The notes under the pieces were generated by a model that made no database searches, was not told where the DNA came from, and saw nothing but the letters and a program-made list of their open reading frames with translations. 64,000 bases of DNA from the NCBI GenBank assembly GCA_037127255.1, contig JBANSL010000019.1, forward strand, positions 18,437,001-18,501,000, given 5' to 3'. Position 1 is the stretch's first letter. Every line of letters starts with the position of its first letter. This document shows, piece by piece, positions 34,081 to 45,559 of this stretch. Made by a program: the position numbers and the translations under genes. This DNA comes from Persicaria tinctoria (Eukaryota; Streptophyta; Magnoliopsida; Caryophyllales; Polygonaceae).

Positions 34081-34300
34081 ACAAGAGATCATGTCAGCAC
34101 ACAATTAGAAATAAAAAAAAGAACCTATAAATCTACTTGAATTGCACAAAAAGAGACAAGTCAACACACAATTAGAAATAAAAAAAAAACTTATACATTC
34201 TGACAAAAAAAAACCATATACATCAACTTGAATTGCACAAAAAGAGACAATGTCAACACACAATTAGAAATAAAAAAGAAACATGTCAGCACACAATTAA
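34081..34300. repeat. ~70-bp degenerate tandem repeat
   Basis: The segment CACACAATTAGAAATAAAAAA preceded by GTCAGCA/GTCAACA and followed by ACTTGAATTGCACAAAAAGA occurs three to four times here and once at 33460-33530. Confidence 0.75.
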
Positions 34301-35581
34301 ACTTTGTAAAGCTACTAGCTAATATCTCTAGATAAGTCAGAAATCTCAAGGCACTTCAATTTAAATATACAAACACGTTATTAAATAGGAAAAGTGGAAC
34401 CAAACCCTAGTTGTTAAGCGATAAAAATAAAATAACAAAATTGTTGATATTGTCAAAAAAAACATAAAAACTCAATTTTAAGCCCTGAAATGATCTCCGA
34501 TGGCCGAAAAAGACCATAGGTCACCGCATTGCAATGAGTTTGAACTGTAGCGCGATTCCCTATCCGGAAAGGTGTCATAATAGAGAATCCGACACCGGAT
34601 GCTTGATATCACTTCTATCGAGACCGTATACTAGGATATGTTCTCACATAACCAAAAAAAAAACACATGTTAGCACAAAACCTATTCATCTATTGTATAA
34701 AATCCTGCTATGTTCTCACATAACCTATTCATCTAGTGTATAAAATCCAATGGATTGCAACAAATGTTTAAATTTCTGTGCTAGCATGGTCTAATTCTGC
34801 GTTGACATGTCCTAATTTTTGTGCTGACATGTTCTAATTGAACAAGAACTTAACAAAAACAAAACCATCAGCTAATGCAAGATAAAATACTGACTTACGA
34901 TTTTAATGAATTTCTAAAGTTTCGAATGTGTTTAGTTTCCAGAATATTTTATTTCCAGAAGATTTTAATGAATTTCTAAAGTTTTCAAAAGATGTCAGCA
35001 TTGAAGATGTCAGTAGTGAAGATGTCAGCATTTACAAGCTTCACAACTACAACAACTACTGCTAGATATTTGCAACAATGAATAAGAAACAAAGCAACCA
35101 TTTTAGTGTATATGTGCAAAATAATGCAATTTCTAGCAGTAAAAACAATAACTTCTTTTACATCTTTTCAATGAAAAACCAAATTCAAATCTAAATATGC
35201 AGACTTCAGATTCGAGCAAAGGCCTATATTCACACTTGCATTCCACAAATCAGATAACTTAAACAGATGCATACATGCCAAAAAAAATTGAAGAGGACAA
35301 GAACATATCAACGAGAACAAAGAGTGGCATAAGAACACAAATGAACATAACACAATAAAGTAAAGATGGATTTGGTACCCTAATTCATTCATGTGCAAAA
35401 CAGGGACAAACACAAAGATCTCACCGGATTTCAATCCAGTCAAAACCAACCCAAAAATATTACTTAAAAAACCTCAGCTCCTTAATTAAGTTATACTATC
35501 CGAATGGACAAATCCATGGCAGATTTACACTTGCTCCCCTAAAAAATGCAGTGACAGTATGTGCATTGTAGGCAAGAAGGA

Positions 35582-35685
35582 GGACTCCCTAAAAATGCAG
35601 TGTAAGGATGTCAGCAGGATATGGAGGATTCCCTAAAAATGCAGTGTCAGGATGTCAGCAGGATATGGAGGACTCCCTAAAAATG
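35582..35685. repeat. Tandem repeat, 44 bp x 2.4
   Basis: A unit beginning GGACTCCCTAAAAATGCAGT at 35582, 35626 and (partial) 35670. A degenerate earlier unit lies around 35540-35581. Confidence 0.92.
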
Positions 35686-35874
35686 TTGTTTCAGCAGTTT
35701 TTCGTGTGTTTATATCAAGGAATTAAAACAACATATAAGATCAATCAACTACATGGATAATAATTGGAAGTCTGCGGTCTTAGAGTTCAATTTGATTGCA
35801 GATTCGAGTATAATAATTGAAAAAAGGAGCGAAAAATGAAAGGAAAATTTAAGAAGCTGCGGGATTGAGATTTG

Positions 35875-36000
35875 ACCTGATATACCAACATCGTATCCGA
35901 ATAAAGAGCCGCCAATGGCACTATGGCAGCGACAATGCAGGCGATGACGACGTAAGCAAGGAGGAACAGAAGCAAGGAGGAGCTGAATGCAAAACTGAAT
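35875..36000 (-). pseudogene. Captured sugar-transporter (STP-type) exon 1 fragment
   Basis: Minus-strand translation gives AYVVIACIVAAI in one frame and AIGGSLFGYDVGISG in the next, together the first transmembrane helix and GG-FGYD-GISG signature of plant hexose/H+ symporters (MFS, STP family). A small insertion causes the frame change. After GGTATATCAG comes GTCAAATC, a potential splice donor; STP genes commonly have an intron at this place (recalled), so the fragment seems to include genomic exon plus intron sequence, that is DNA-level capture. The rest of the transporter is absent. Confidence 0.72.
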
Positions 36001-36167
36001 CGAACAGATGCAGATACAGGTCGCCGCTCTACTAGGTCGCCGACATTCGCATCTTCTCCGTCGTCCTCGCTTCAATTCGTTCAATTTGGGCTCCTACCAG
36101 GTTGCGAGAGGTAGACCGCTCCTCCTCATCTGTATCCCGTCGATGATGGTTGCGGTGGCCTGAACGA

Positions 36168-36170
36168 TTC

Positions 36171-36203
<33 letters not shown>

Positions 36204-36205
36204 TC
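36168..36205. repeat. GA microsatellite
   Basis: GAGAGA run inside the GC-rich block of E2. Confidence 0.9.
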
Positions 36206-36616
36206 AACAGAAGATGGCGGCGGCGACGATGAGGCAACGACGGCGACGATGAGCGACAGAGGAAGAGAACCAGCGGCGGTCGCGAGATCTGCTCCTATGG
36301 CGAGATCTGCTCCTAGGCCGAGCGATAGAAGATGGATCTCTCTTTCCTGAGCGGCGGTGGCGAGATCTGCTCCTATGTTGTGCAGCGGCGAGGTTCAGCA
36401 TCGGCGGTGGCGAGATCTCCTCCTCCTCGTCCTTGTTCAGGCGGAGCTCTTCTCTCTCTTTCAAAGATTGGGGCATCGGCTTGTGCGGCAACGGGGGTTA
36501 GGGATTTTGACGGAATAATTAATGAAAGGGTGATATCGGAAAATAAAAATCCAAAATTAGAAAAGTGGACATTCCACTAATTTTTACAAAAGCTAGGACA
36601 AACCTCAAATTAGGGC

Positions 36617-36645
36617 GAAAATTTGTGCCTTCGGCACAAATTTTC
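36617..36645. other. Terminal hairpin of E2
   Basis: GAAAATTTGTGCC-TTC-GGCACAAATTTTC: a perfect 13-bp stem with a TTC loop, followed by TCTTTTG. It differs from the E1 hairpin by a paired C-G to T-A change. Confidence 0.88.
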
Positions 36646-36723
36646 TCTTTTGTTTTAGGGTTTGTAGTGGAGAGAGATATTCATTTAAACTTGGACACGC
36701 ACAATAAATTAAACTAACATATA

Positions 36724-36945
36724 CTCCCTCCGTATCAAAATACTTGTTGTTTTAGTTTGGGCACGTTTTTTAAGAACAATACAAATTATATAAAATATCA
36801 ATAATTTTATTAATTTACAAAAATAATTTCATACTTAATACAATTATCTATAAAATTATTTATAAAAATAATATTTTATAGAGTTTTTCGCTTATTAAAA
36901 AGCGTGTCAAAAAGTAAAACTACAAGTTTTGTAATACGGAGGTAG
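36724..36945. mobile_element. Stowaway MITE, 222 bp
   Basis: Ends CTCCCTCCGTATC and ATACGGAGGTAG, with TA at 36722-36723 and 36946-36947. Internal palindrome with TATAAAATAT and AAAAAGCGTGTCAAAAAGT blocks shared with the other copies. Confidence 0.92.
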
Positions 36946-36977
36946 TATATAACTTACATACTGTTCACATTTTTTTC

Positions 36978-37739
36978 TGTTAGGGATTTAGTGGTAATAA
37001 GAACACGAGCGCGCAGCGGAAGAACGAAATCACATAATAGAGAGAGTAACGAAAGATCAAGCACACAAATTTAATGTGGAAAACCCGAGTACCGGGAGGA
37101 AAACCCACGAGCGGCAAGAGCCAACAAATCCACTATCGAATAAGAAAGAGTACAACGAACCTTGTATGGAAATATAAGGGGTAATGGACAAAACTCTCTC
37201 TTTACAATATAGTGGAATAGAATGTGTTTGTCTGATGAAGGCTTTGCGTGAAGGCTTGGATTGGCTAATGTTGATGGAGCTTGGATTGGTGGGATGTGAT
37301 CCCAAGTGGGAGTGAAACCATGTGATAAATCCACCAAGAGAATAACTTTGAGTCTCTATTTATAGGTATCATGCTTGGATAGAAAGGGATAGATAAGGCT
37401 CGAGAAGATTCTAAAAAAAGGTGAAATGATAAGGCTTCGAGAAGCTTCAAAAATGTTTCGAGAAGTTAGATCTTTCTTTAATCCAATAGAAGTCGAGCTC
37501 AATCAATCAAGTCAAAATGAAGATTTGAATGCAAACCCAGCATTTTTCTTTTATAATAATCGAACAAGACCAAAGACGGAGCTAATTAAAGTTACAATTT
37601 GGGAAGGACTAGTAGTTTTTTTCAATAAAAAGAAATCAATTATTGGAGTATTGGACAACGTTACTTACTCGTTACTCCCCACTTGTGGGATATGGGATAA
37701 CATGTAAAGTCGATCAAGTGCTGAAATAGTTATCGAACA
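36978..37739 (-). mobile_element. Solo LTR (probably Copia), minus orientation
   Basis: The 762-bp segment starts TGTTAGGGATTTAG and ends ATCGAACA, so it has TG...CA termini. On the minus strand CCTATAAATAGAGACTC (about 37352-37368) is a good LTR TATA box, upstream of a transcribed-like region. No internal domain, primer site or second LTR adjoins it. The flanking pentamers do not match, so either the boundaries are slightly off or the duplication has decayed. Confidence 0.6.
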
Positions 37740-38327
37740 ACCGTAACAGAGTGACTTAGCTTTTAGCTAATCAGAGCGGCCATTATTTTTGTGAAAGATG
37801 TGAAATGAAACTCCCAATTTTATAGTCTTGTATATAAGTCGATTAGTCCACGGTGTATTTGAACGTATAGGCCTTATATGTCATATGACCCGCCATAATT
37901 TAATAATTTTGGAGCTATACATATACTTTGTTGGAGGCAGCATTATTGATTTATTAGACAACTCCCCACTTGTCGGATCGATATACACTTAATTTGGCCC
38001 TTTCTTGTTTTGGAGACGTCCTTTATAGCTTGATTAAAGATGAAAACAATCACTTGCATTAATAGATGATAATGTCTAGACCTTTAGAGTCATGTGCCCT
38101 AATTCACACAACAAAGTGGACTTGCTTTCTACCCACTTTATTATTTCTTTTTTTTAATGGCATGAAAGAATAATTAAATATATGGACTATATAGACCGGT
38201 TGCAAGCCCGGGATTTAAGCTAACATTTGCATATACAATGGCTGAGATAAAATACCATTTCAGGTTCACTGGAATGGGAAAAAGATCCCAAAATATAAGA
38301 AAGGTAGAAGTCGTTACACTGTTATAA
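37740..38327. other. Intergenic, no feature recognised
   Basis: AT-rich, no gene or terminal repeat seen. Confidence 0.4.
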
Positions 38328-38589
38328 TGTGAGAGAGTGGAAGAGATAATTGGAACTTGTAATTTGTGAAACTGAATTCATTGATCTGACCAAATACAGA
38401 TTACAAAGTATTTATAGGAGGAGCTAAACCTCCTAGTTTGTTACATCACACGCATACACCACACACTTAAACTCTAACTAACTTTCTTCACATCTTCATT
38501 GCTCGACGTCAGGTTCACTCGTTCACTGTTAGGCTTCGGCTTACTCGACCTCACGTTCACTTGTTCACCTTCAGGCTTAGTGTCCAACA

Positions 38590-39528
38590 TCCCCCCGCAA
38601 GCTGGAGGGTGAAACAAGCCAAGCTTCGATAGGAGATGATTCTGCTGAGCCGAGGGAAGAACCTTAGTGAACACATCAGCTAATTGGGCAGTGGTAGGGA
38701 TGTAAGAAAGTTGTAGAAGACCTTTCATGATCTTATCTCCAGTGAAGTGGCAATCCACTTCAATGTGCTTTGTTCTCTCATGGAAGACAGGGTTGCGTGC
38801 TATCTGTAGAGCCGAGCTGTTATCACAGTGCAAAGTTACAGGACGAAGAGAACTGACACCCATGTCAGCTAGGAGACGAACGAGCCAAGTGGTTTCAGCA
38901 GCAGCTTGAGCCATAGCTCTATATTCTGCCTCAACAGAGCTACGAGAAACAACAGATTGTTTCTTTGATTTCCAACTTAATGGAGAATTACCAAGCATCA
39001 AAACATATCCAGTTACAGATCGACGAGAGAAAGGACATGAGGCCCAATCAGAGTCAGAATAAGCACTAAAAATCGGATTATCAAAACCATTGAGAAGAAT
39101 ACCATTCCTTGCAGTACCTTGAATGTATCTTAGAGTATGAAGGAGGGCCTCAAAGTGAGCATTGCAGGGAGTAGACATGAATTGACTAAGGGTCTGTACA
39201 GTAAACTCAGATCTGGTCTTGTGTGAGTAAGAAAGTTAAGCTTACCCACAAGAGCATCCATATCAGGAGCTAACTTGCAATGAAGAGGGAGAGGAGTGCA
39301 TACTGGCTTGACAGAAGTCAAATCAACCTCACGTAGCAACTCCTGAGTGAACTTTTGCTGAGTTAATGCTATTCCATTGGCAAGGTAAGAAGCCTCAAGA
39401 CCTAGAAAATAGCTCATCAGACCGAGATCCTTGATGCTAAACTCACTATCCAGATATCCTTTGAGGTTGGAAATAACAGACTGATTAGACCCTGTAATCA
39501 GTAGATCATCAACATAGATAGCTAGCAA
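38590..39528 (-). pseudogene. Copia RT/RNase H fragment
   Basis: Minus-strand reading: YVDDLLITGSN (about 39515), the catalytic RT box; SIKDLGLMSYFLGLE; VGKLNFLTHTRPDLS; then after a frameshift near 39170 HTLRYIQGTARNG, SDSDWASCPFSRRS, SVEAEYRAMA, CDNSSALQIARNPVFHERTK and QLADVFTKVL. These are standard Copia RNase H motifs with catalytic acidic residues present. N-terminal pol is deleted, so the product would be inactive. Confidence 0.92.
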
Positions 39529-39544
39529 GATAATTAACCATTCC

Positions 39545-39615
39545 GGAATGGCTCACCGGAAAGGACTTGTGGGTAGTATCCATAGATCCCCGGTTCGAAC
39601 CCCGGAATGGCCGCT
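39545..39615 (+). other. tRNA-derived sequence with A and B boxes
   Basis: TGGCTCACCGG (39549-39559) fits the A-box consensus and GGTTCGAACCC (39592-39602) the B-box, about 32 nt apart as in tRNA genes and tRNA-derived SINEs. It is flanked by GGAATGGCC/GGAATGGCT-like ends that could pair. It lies between the RT fragment and the right LTR of the deleted Copia element, where gag and the primer site should be. It may be a SINE head or the filler of the deletion. Confidence 0.6.
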
Positions 39616-39886
39616 CTCTATTTACCAATTCAAGGAAGAGATAATTAATTGGAACTTGTAATTTGTGAAACTGAATTCATTGATCTAACCGGCCAAATGC
39701 AGATTACAAAGTATTTATAGGAGGAGCTAAACCTCCTAGTTTGTTACATCACACGCATACACCACACACTTAAACTCTAACTAACTTTCTTCACATCTTC
39801 ACTGCTCGACGTCGGGTTCATTCGTTCACTGTTAGGCTTACTCGACCTCGGGTTCACTTGTTCACCTTCAAGCTTGGTGTCCAACA

Positions 39887-40879
39887 TACACAAAGGCTTA
39901 AACTTTTGTGTGTTAGAAGGGTGGATACCGACCTTATAACTATCCAAAAACAAAATAAAATCGACACGACTCTAGTTTATACGACCCGACCGGGGTTTGT
40001 CGGAATTTCACAAGAGTCAATCCTACAACGAGAGAAAAGCACATTAGATAGCAATTAGCAAGTGACAAATATGCAGGAAAGAGGGCTTTTAACGGCCACA
40101 TGCATCTAGGCTCTAGCTAGCTAGCTACAAAAGTTGTTTTTTCATGTGAATATAATTAAGCAAATTAACATATAGGACATTTTCATTCATCTGTCAATAA
40201 TCTGTCATCTCCCTGCTTTTACTTAAGAGGGAGCGGAGTATATGTATTGATGTAGATAGCTACTTGTTTGTTGTACGAAAACAGTCCTTTGAGCCCTTGG
40301 ATCACTTTAACTCAATAATAACCAAGAACATAACCCGAATTCGAATTCGAATTCGTGTGTCTTAGTCGGAGTATGACCTGCACAATTGAATAAATCAAGT
40401 TCCAAGGAAGGTGTTTAAAAAGGCAGAGATCGAAGATGTGAACCTGCAATGAACACGAAGAGCTCGCTAAAAGGAGCTCGAAAAGCTGAATGTTCAATTC
40501 AATCCCATCCTATTCAATAAGGTCGTGATCGAGCCATTGAAGACAATATAGATAAAGGCGAGAGACCAAGGGACAAGAACAAGACTTGCCACTTTGTTTT
40601 TTTAGTGTTTGAGAAAAAAGAAGCATCATATCCTCTTTGTGCAACTTGCACTCAAAAGCAATGCCTCTTTCCCAATCCCATATATGATATATCATATATG
40701 GCTGCTTTTTATTCTAATGCGGCTTTGTTCTTACTCTCTTTGTTCCCACCACACAGATAATATCTCCATCCCTTCACCTACGTTTCGATCTGTTCTGTAT
40801 CGCGCAATATTGGAGAAATATGCTTATTGTAAACAAGCCACATATATGAATATATGATGAGTATTTCTGGTTTCAATGA
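39887..40879. other. Intergenic, no gene recognised
   Basis: Contains three tandem GAATTC units (40337-40352) and a TATATGATATATCATATA palindrome (40679-40697). No credible coding sequence. Confidence 0.45.
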
Positions 40880-41083
40880 ATGGAGATTTCTGCACGTTGC
40901 AACAGAATTCTCAATTCGGTCATCTGGTGTCCGATTGCCGATTATGATACCTTTTCGAATAGAGAATCATGACATGAACAGGACTCATAGCTTTGCAGGA
41001 AAAAGATATGATAATAGGCCATCGAACACTAGATGACCAAATTGAGAATTCCGTCGTAGCAAGCATAAATCTTCATGCATCAT
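40880..41083. ncRNA. Long imperfect hairpin, possible small-RNA precursor
   Basis: The left arm (about 40880-40958) pairs with the right arm (about 41005-41083) over roughly 75 bp, with blocks GAATTCTCAATT/AATTGAGAATTC, GGTCATCT/AGATGACC and GATTATGATA/TATGATAATA; the loop is about 45 nt. Many mismatches are C/T or G/A changes that would leave G-U pairs in RNA. It is not flanked by an evident target duplication and its arms are not shared with the MITE families in this window. A MIRNA-like locus or an orphan MITE are both possible; no known miRNA was recognised. Confidence 0.45.
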
Positions 41084-41565
41084 ATATATAGATAATAGAT
41101 CGACCTCATTTTAACAGCTGGTACAGTAACAATATGAAAATGGCGTCCTCGATCCAAGACCTTACACTGTTCAAGAATATGGTTTTGTACTATAGTATTA
41201 GTATGAAGGAATATTAAAGTTGGTGGATCCAATGTCATTTTCGGTAATAAATTAAAAGTTGAATTTCTCCAGGCTCCAGCATAAGCCTATGCTAGGCCCA
41301 AAATATGTAACAGAGTACGTTCAGCAATTATCATAGATGGGGAAAACACTAATCACTGAGGGGGTAAATGACCAAACTTTCATGCATTCATGGATCTCAT
41401 CTCCATAAGGTCCTATCAATCAAACAAACAAGTACTGTATAGTCTGTTTGATACTCTATAATGAATCACGCATTTTAATTTGTGGAGTGAAAGGGCCGGG
41501 CAAGATCAATGACGGTGAAGGACGGATACCATTTGTAAGCAACGGGGCCTCTTGGGGGAGCCTGA
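41084..41565. other. Intergenic, no feature recognised
   Basis: No gene or repeat recognised. Confidence 0.4.
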
Positions 41566-41876
41566 GGGGTAGGAATGTAATATGACCTGAAGAGCTCCAG
41601 CTCGGTTCGAAAAAAACTTGTCTCCAGCTCGTTTACTTATCTAAACAAGCCGAGTCTAAACAAGATTTTAAGCTCGAATCCTTCGATTTAAACTCGAATT
41701 TTATGAAATTTTTTTAAATTCCTTTAAGTTAATATGTTATGACCAAGTAGAACTAAACAAGTCAAGGTTGATCAAAGAAAAAAGCTCGTTAAAAAATTGG
41801 CTCAACTTGATTCGAGCTTGTTTAACAAACGAACAAGCTTGAGCACGCCAAACTCGACTCGAATAACACCCCTAGT
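41566..41876. mobile_element. Probable MITE, AGCTCG-rich
   Basis: The left end (GGGGTAGGAATGTAATATGACC) and right end (read inward GGGGTGTTATTCGAGTC) are related, and the interior is full of AGCTCG/CGAGCT and AAACAAGC/GCTTGTTT pairs in inverted order, as in widespread non-autonomous plant DNA elements. No exact target duplication was fixed. Confidence 0.5.
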
Positions 41877-42156
41877 TAGGGGCTGCGACATGCTTTTGAA
41901 TGTCTGATGCCGGAACTCCCAAGCCGATATGATCTTGCAAGGCTTGGACTGACTATAAACTTAGGAGCAAAAGTTTTGATCTAACATACCGTCTTAGATG
42001 AAATATGTATTCAACTAGCAAAATTCAATCTCCATTCAATATCATGGCAAAGAGGCATTTGCTGATTATTGTTGTAGCAGAGCCACAAGCATTTATTCGA
42101 ACCCAAAGTGGCGTTTATTCATCATGTTTTGCATAAACCGCAACAAGCTAATCGAT

Positions 42157-45100
42157 TCATTTCATTCCCTTGTTTGTTTTCAATCCAAATCCATACGGGA
42201 ACAGAGGTTCGTATGGTGTCTTTCTGACATGAAGAGGGAGTTGGTCGACGCTCTTGAACCAGGTCACAGGGAGTAGACCCTTGAAATCATAGTCTCCAAA
42301 TAAAACATCAGTGATTCCTTCTCCTTCGGTTCCAGGCAGCCAAGCCGCGACTAGAGCCTCAACCTTGTCGAGAAGGTGTGGTTCTATAACAAGGGGTCTG
42401 CCTGATATCACAACCACGAGTGTTGGGATTTGTTCAGCAACTGAGCTAATCACATCACTGCCGTTGAATGGGATTGTGAGCTCAGAGTTGTCGCCAGTGA
42501 ATTCGGCATATGGAGGCTCACCCACAGCTACAATGGCATAGTCATATTCTCCTCTGGCCAATGTCTCAGGAGATGGCACTTGCTCATAAACCACTTCCGT
42601 TTCGTCTCCTAACACTGCTTTGATGGCATCCAAAATCGTCGTTCCTGAAATACAAAGTTTCGACAAGCTACAGAGTTTGAGCACACACTGCATCGATCCA
42701 AAATGAGGAATACCATACGAACACCCACCGATAGTTATTCTGCCACTGAGCCCATCCCATGTAGCAGTCCACCCTCCACATTGATAGCCAAGATCATCAG
42801 CATGTGTTCCAGCAACGAGTATCTTCTTAGCGTTTCGGTCCAGTGGCAGGAGCAGATTCTTTGGGTCCTTTCCATTCTTAAGCAGAACCAGGGACTTGCG
42901 TACAGCTTCACGAGCTAAATCACGATGTGGCTGCACAGATATCCTTGTAAAGATCAGCATACGGTTCGTTCTTAACAGTGGACTGAAAGCCATACACTAA
43001 CCTTGCAACCGACTAAATCCAGGAGAGACCTATCGGCGTAGGGATGCTCAAATAGAGCAGCAGCGAACTTTACTCTCAGGATTCGCTCAACAGCATCATC
43101 AATCCTTGACATTGGTATTTCCCCAGATTCTACTAGTGAAGTCAAATCCTCCAGAAACTTTTCAAATTTAAAAGGTACCATCACCTGTCCATTTTATTTA
43201 GTTAACAAGGAGCGATTATCTTACTCATTGATTAATGTAGAACCGAGTCTTTACCATGTCAATTCCCGCGTTTACTGCAGTAGAAATGCAGTATTTGTAA
43301 TCAGACCCATGGGGTTCACAAAGTTTGTCAATCGCTTGCCAGTCCGAAATTACAATGCCCTGCCCCAAGAATATAGCATTGTATCATTTCAGTAGCACGA
43401 CATGAATATACGGATGTCAAATATATATATATAATTGAAAATACCTTAAAACCCAGCTTCTCCTTCAAAACGTGAGTCAATAGAAACCGATGACCATGTA
43501 ACTTTGTCCCATTCCAGCTGGAAAAGGATGCCATAACAGTGCAGACTCCCTGGGCAATACAGTCTGGATATGGGGACATGTGGATTTTCTCCAAATCATC
43601 ATACGATAGTATCGTATTTCCCTCATTTAGACCTTTATCTGTTCCACCGTCCCCAACAAAGTGTTTTGCGCAAGCAATAACATTGTTTCTGAAACCATAT
43701 ATTGGAGACAGAAGTAAGATGCTAGTTCTCATTATGTTTGGCCACTTAGTAAACTCAATCAAAGGTTTAAAACAAGACTATATCATTAAGATTGTACATT
43801 AATGGGAAACTGTACCATTTGAAATACTGAAAAGTAGGCAATCTATTAATAACGAAACAAGGCAATGAACTTGAAACGAAGAAAGATTATCCAATGTGGG
43901 ATGATTTGTAACTTTAAATGCTACAGATTTGTACAGATTCAAGTTTTCATATCCTTTCAGGTAGGCAGGTAAGAAAAAAAGTGTCCAGAAGGAAAAGGTT
44001 GTGTGTACCTTCCAGCCACAAAAGGATAACCATGTGGGTGCCCTTTGGGTGGCTCCCCTTGGAGCCCTGACACTGCCGAAGTCATCTGCCTTACAATATC
44101 AGTGTCCTCACTAAAACTTTCATAACATCTTCCCCATCTGGGATCTCTGCATACCTATTAGTCAACAGCGTATTTACACAATCAATGATTAGACAGAAAC
44201 AAACAATCATTGCTATCTAGAAAAATGGCACTGCCCTTGTTCTCGTCCTTGCGTTATTCTATCTTAAAGCATCAACTTCCACATTGTACTTCACCTTTGA
44301 AGCTCTATGTTTAGAGCGCCCTATGTTTAACATATAGTCACAGGTTCAAGCACAACCCGGGACAATAGTTGCAGACTTGCAGCTCTATGGTCCAAAAATC
44401 TCTCATTGAAACACGATTTCCAATTTCATCAACTGGCAAAACCAAACGACGTCCATCCACTTTCCTCATGATATCCAATCGAATGTAAATATAGCCATAT
44501 AGGAAAGGAAACGAAACAGCCCAAGTAAGCACGGTAAAGTGTAAGGGCCACTAACCAAAAAGATACTAAAAACAGACTAATGGTCTAGTATTGTGCATAG
44601 GTCTTTATTTAGGGACTTTCCTCAAATAAATATGCATAGTTGGGATTAAATGTGAATCTCCAAATACCCCAAAACAAGAAATAAACATATCCATCTACAA
44701 ATCAGTATCACTTACAGCCAGGCAAGGAGCAAAAGTATAGTGAATTCCACTAGCCCTAACTTCCAATGCAGTTGCAGCTCCAATCCTCCGAGCCAGATCA
44801 CTATCTCTGCATCATGAAATACAAGGATCGATTCGGACAACTAATTAACATCAACAAACCGGTGACAAACAAATTAGACCAACAACACATGATACAATTC
44901 TCTGGAGGAACTAAACGAGATCGAAATAGGTTGCAACCTGGTAGCTCCAAGATTTACATTGTGAGGGAAGATGGTGGCACCGTAGATGCTATTGTTACCA
45001 TGAACGGCATCAATTCCATAGATAATCGGGATCCCCAGCCGCGATTCCAGCGCCAATTTCTGGAATCCGTCGACCATATCCGCCCAATCCGCAGACAAGG

Positions 45101-45451
45101 CCTTCTCAAACGGACCACTCCCGCCAGCACTGAGTATACTCCCTGCAAGAAAACATCCAATCCCAACCGATTTTCAATATTTTCAAACTCTAGATCAGAA
45201 AAGGCGCCAAGGATGGAGAGAGAGAGAGAGAGAGAGAGGGAGAAAGGAGAGTGGAATTTGGGTATATTACCAATGCCAAGGTCTTTGAGGGAGGCGGGGG
45301 TGGCGACGCGGCGTTCGATCTGAGTCATCTGGCCTAGCTTCTCCTGGAGAGTCAATCGCGAGAGAAGGTCCTTGACCCGAGCCTCGATTGGCTGGTTAGG
45401 GTTCTTGTAGACGCAGTTGGAGTGATCCACCACCTCCATTTCCGTAGACAT
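42157..45451 (-). CDS. Glycoside hydrolase family 3 beta-glucosidase / glucan exohydrolase
   Basis: Removes glucose from beta-glucans or glucosides. Nine exons on the minus strand: 45451-45271, 45142-44938, 44806-44716, 44154-44009, 43688-43445, 43359-43255, 43184-43002, 42930-42729, 42644-42157. All introns are GT-AG, and joining gives one open frame of 614 codons with no stop. The GH3 N-terminal barrel runs from [24 protein letters not shown], with [55 protein letters not shown], and the nucleophile Asp295 in GIVISDW. The second domain has LVLLKNG and [18 protein letters not shown], where Glu500 is the likely acid/base by comparison with barley ExoI. It ends [10 protein letters not shown]. 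No secretion signal is visible at the start ([12 protein letters not shown]), unlike many wall exohydrolases, so a non-secreted form or a missing upstream exon should be considered. Confidence 0.93.
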
Positions 45452-45559
45452 ATGCCAATATATTTCTGAATTGGGGGAAAATTGGAAGCAGCTTTGGTTT
45501 TGAGGCAGTGGAACTGGTTTTAGTGGTTCTTCTACTGGTTTTTGTGGATTTCATAGCCG

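Larger units (their letters stand above)
30237..36650 (+). mobile_element. Repeat-rich element E2 with terminal hairpin and captured exon
   Basis: A larger relative of E1. Order: partial tRNA-like module (30311-30360); triplet-periodic GACATCGGAGATG repeats (30378-31400); a 166/147-bp satellite (31390-32640); ATGCAAATATAA repeats (32690-33200); a second tRNA-like module (33275-33343); a near copy of the ATGCAAATATAA/TGCTGACACC block (33718-33900); ~70-bp repeats (34081-34300); a 44-bp tandem repeat (35582-35685); a GC-rich block with a sugar-transporter exon in minus orientation (35870-36000); the terminal hairpin (36617-36645). The stretch 34300-35560 has no recognisable gene. No replicase or transposase is present, so it would be non-autonomous. 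Confidence 0.45.
38328..39886 (-). mobile_element. Internally deleted Copia retrotransposon with both LTRs
   Basis: LTR copies at 38328-38589 and about 39634-39886 share most of their length (for example GGAGGAGCTAAACCTCCTAG and TTACATCACACGCATACACC). Reading on the minus strand the 5' LTR is at the right. Only about 1 kb of internal sequence remains, holding the RT C-terminus and RNase H; gag, protease, integrase and most of RT are missing. The polypurine tract (minus strand GCGGGGGGA) lies at 38590-38598 beside the left LTR. The right LTR lacks the outermost bases seen in the left one. No target duplication was identified. Confidence 0.88.

Noticed and set aside
36978..37739. Complete LTR retrotransposon
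   Set aside because: No second LTR, internal domain or primer site is adjacent; a solo LTR is the supported reading.
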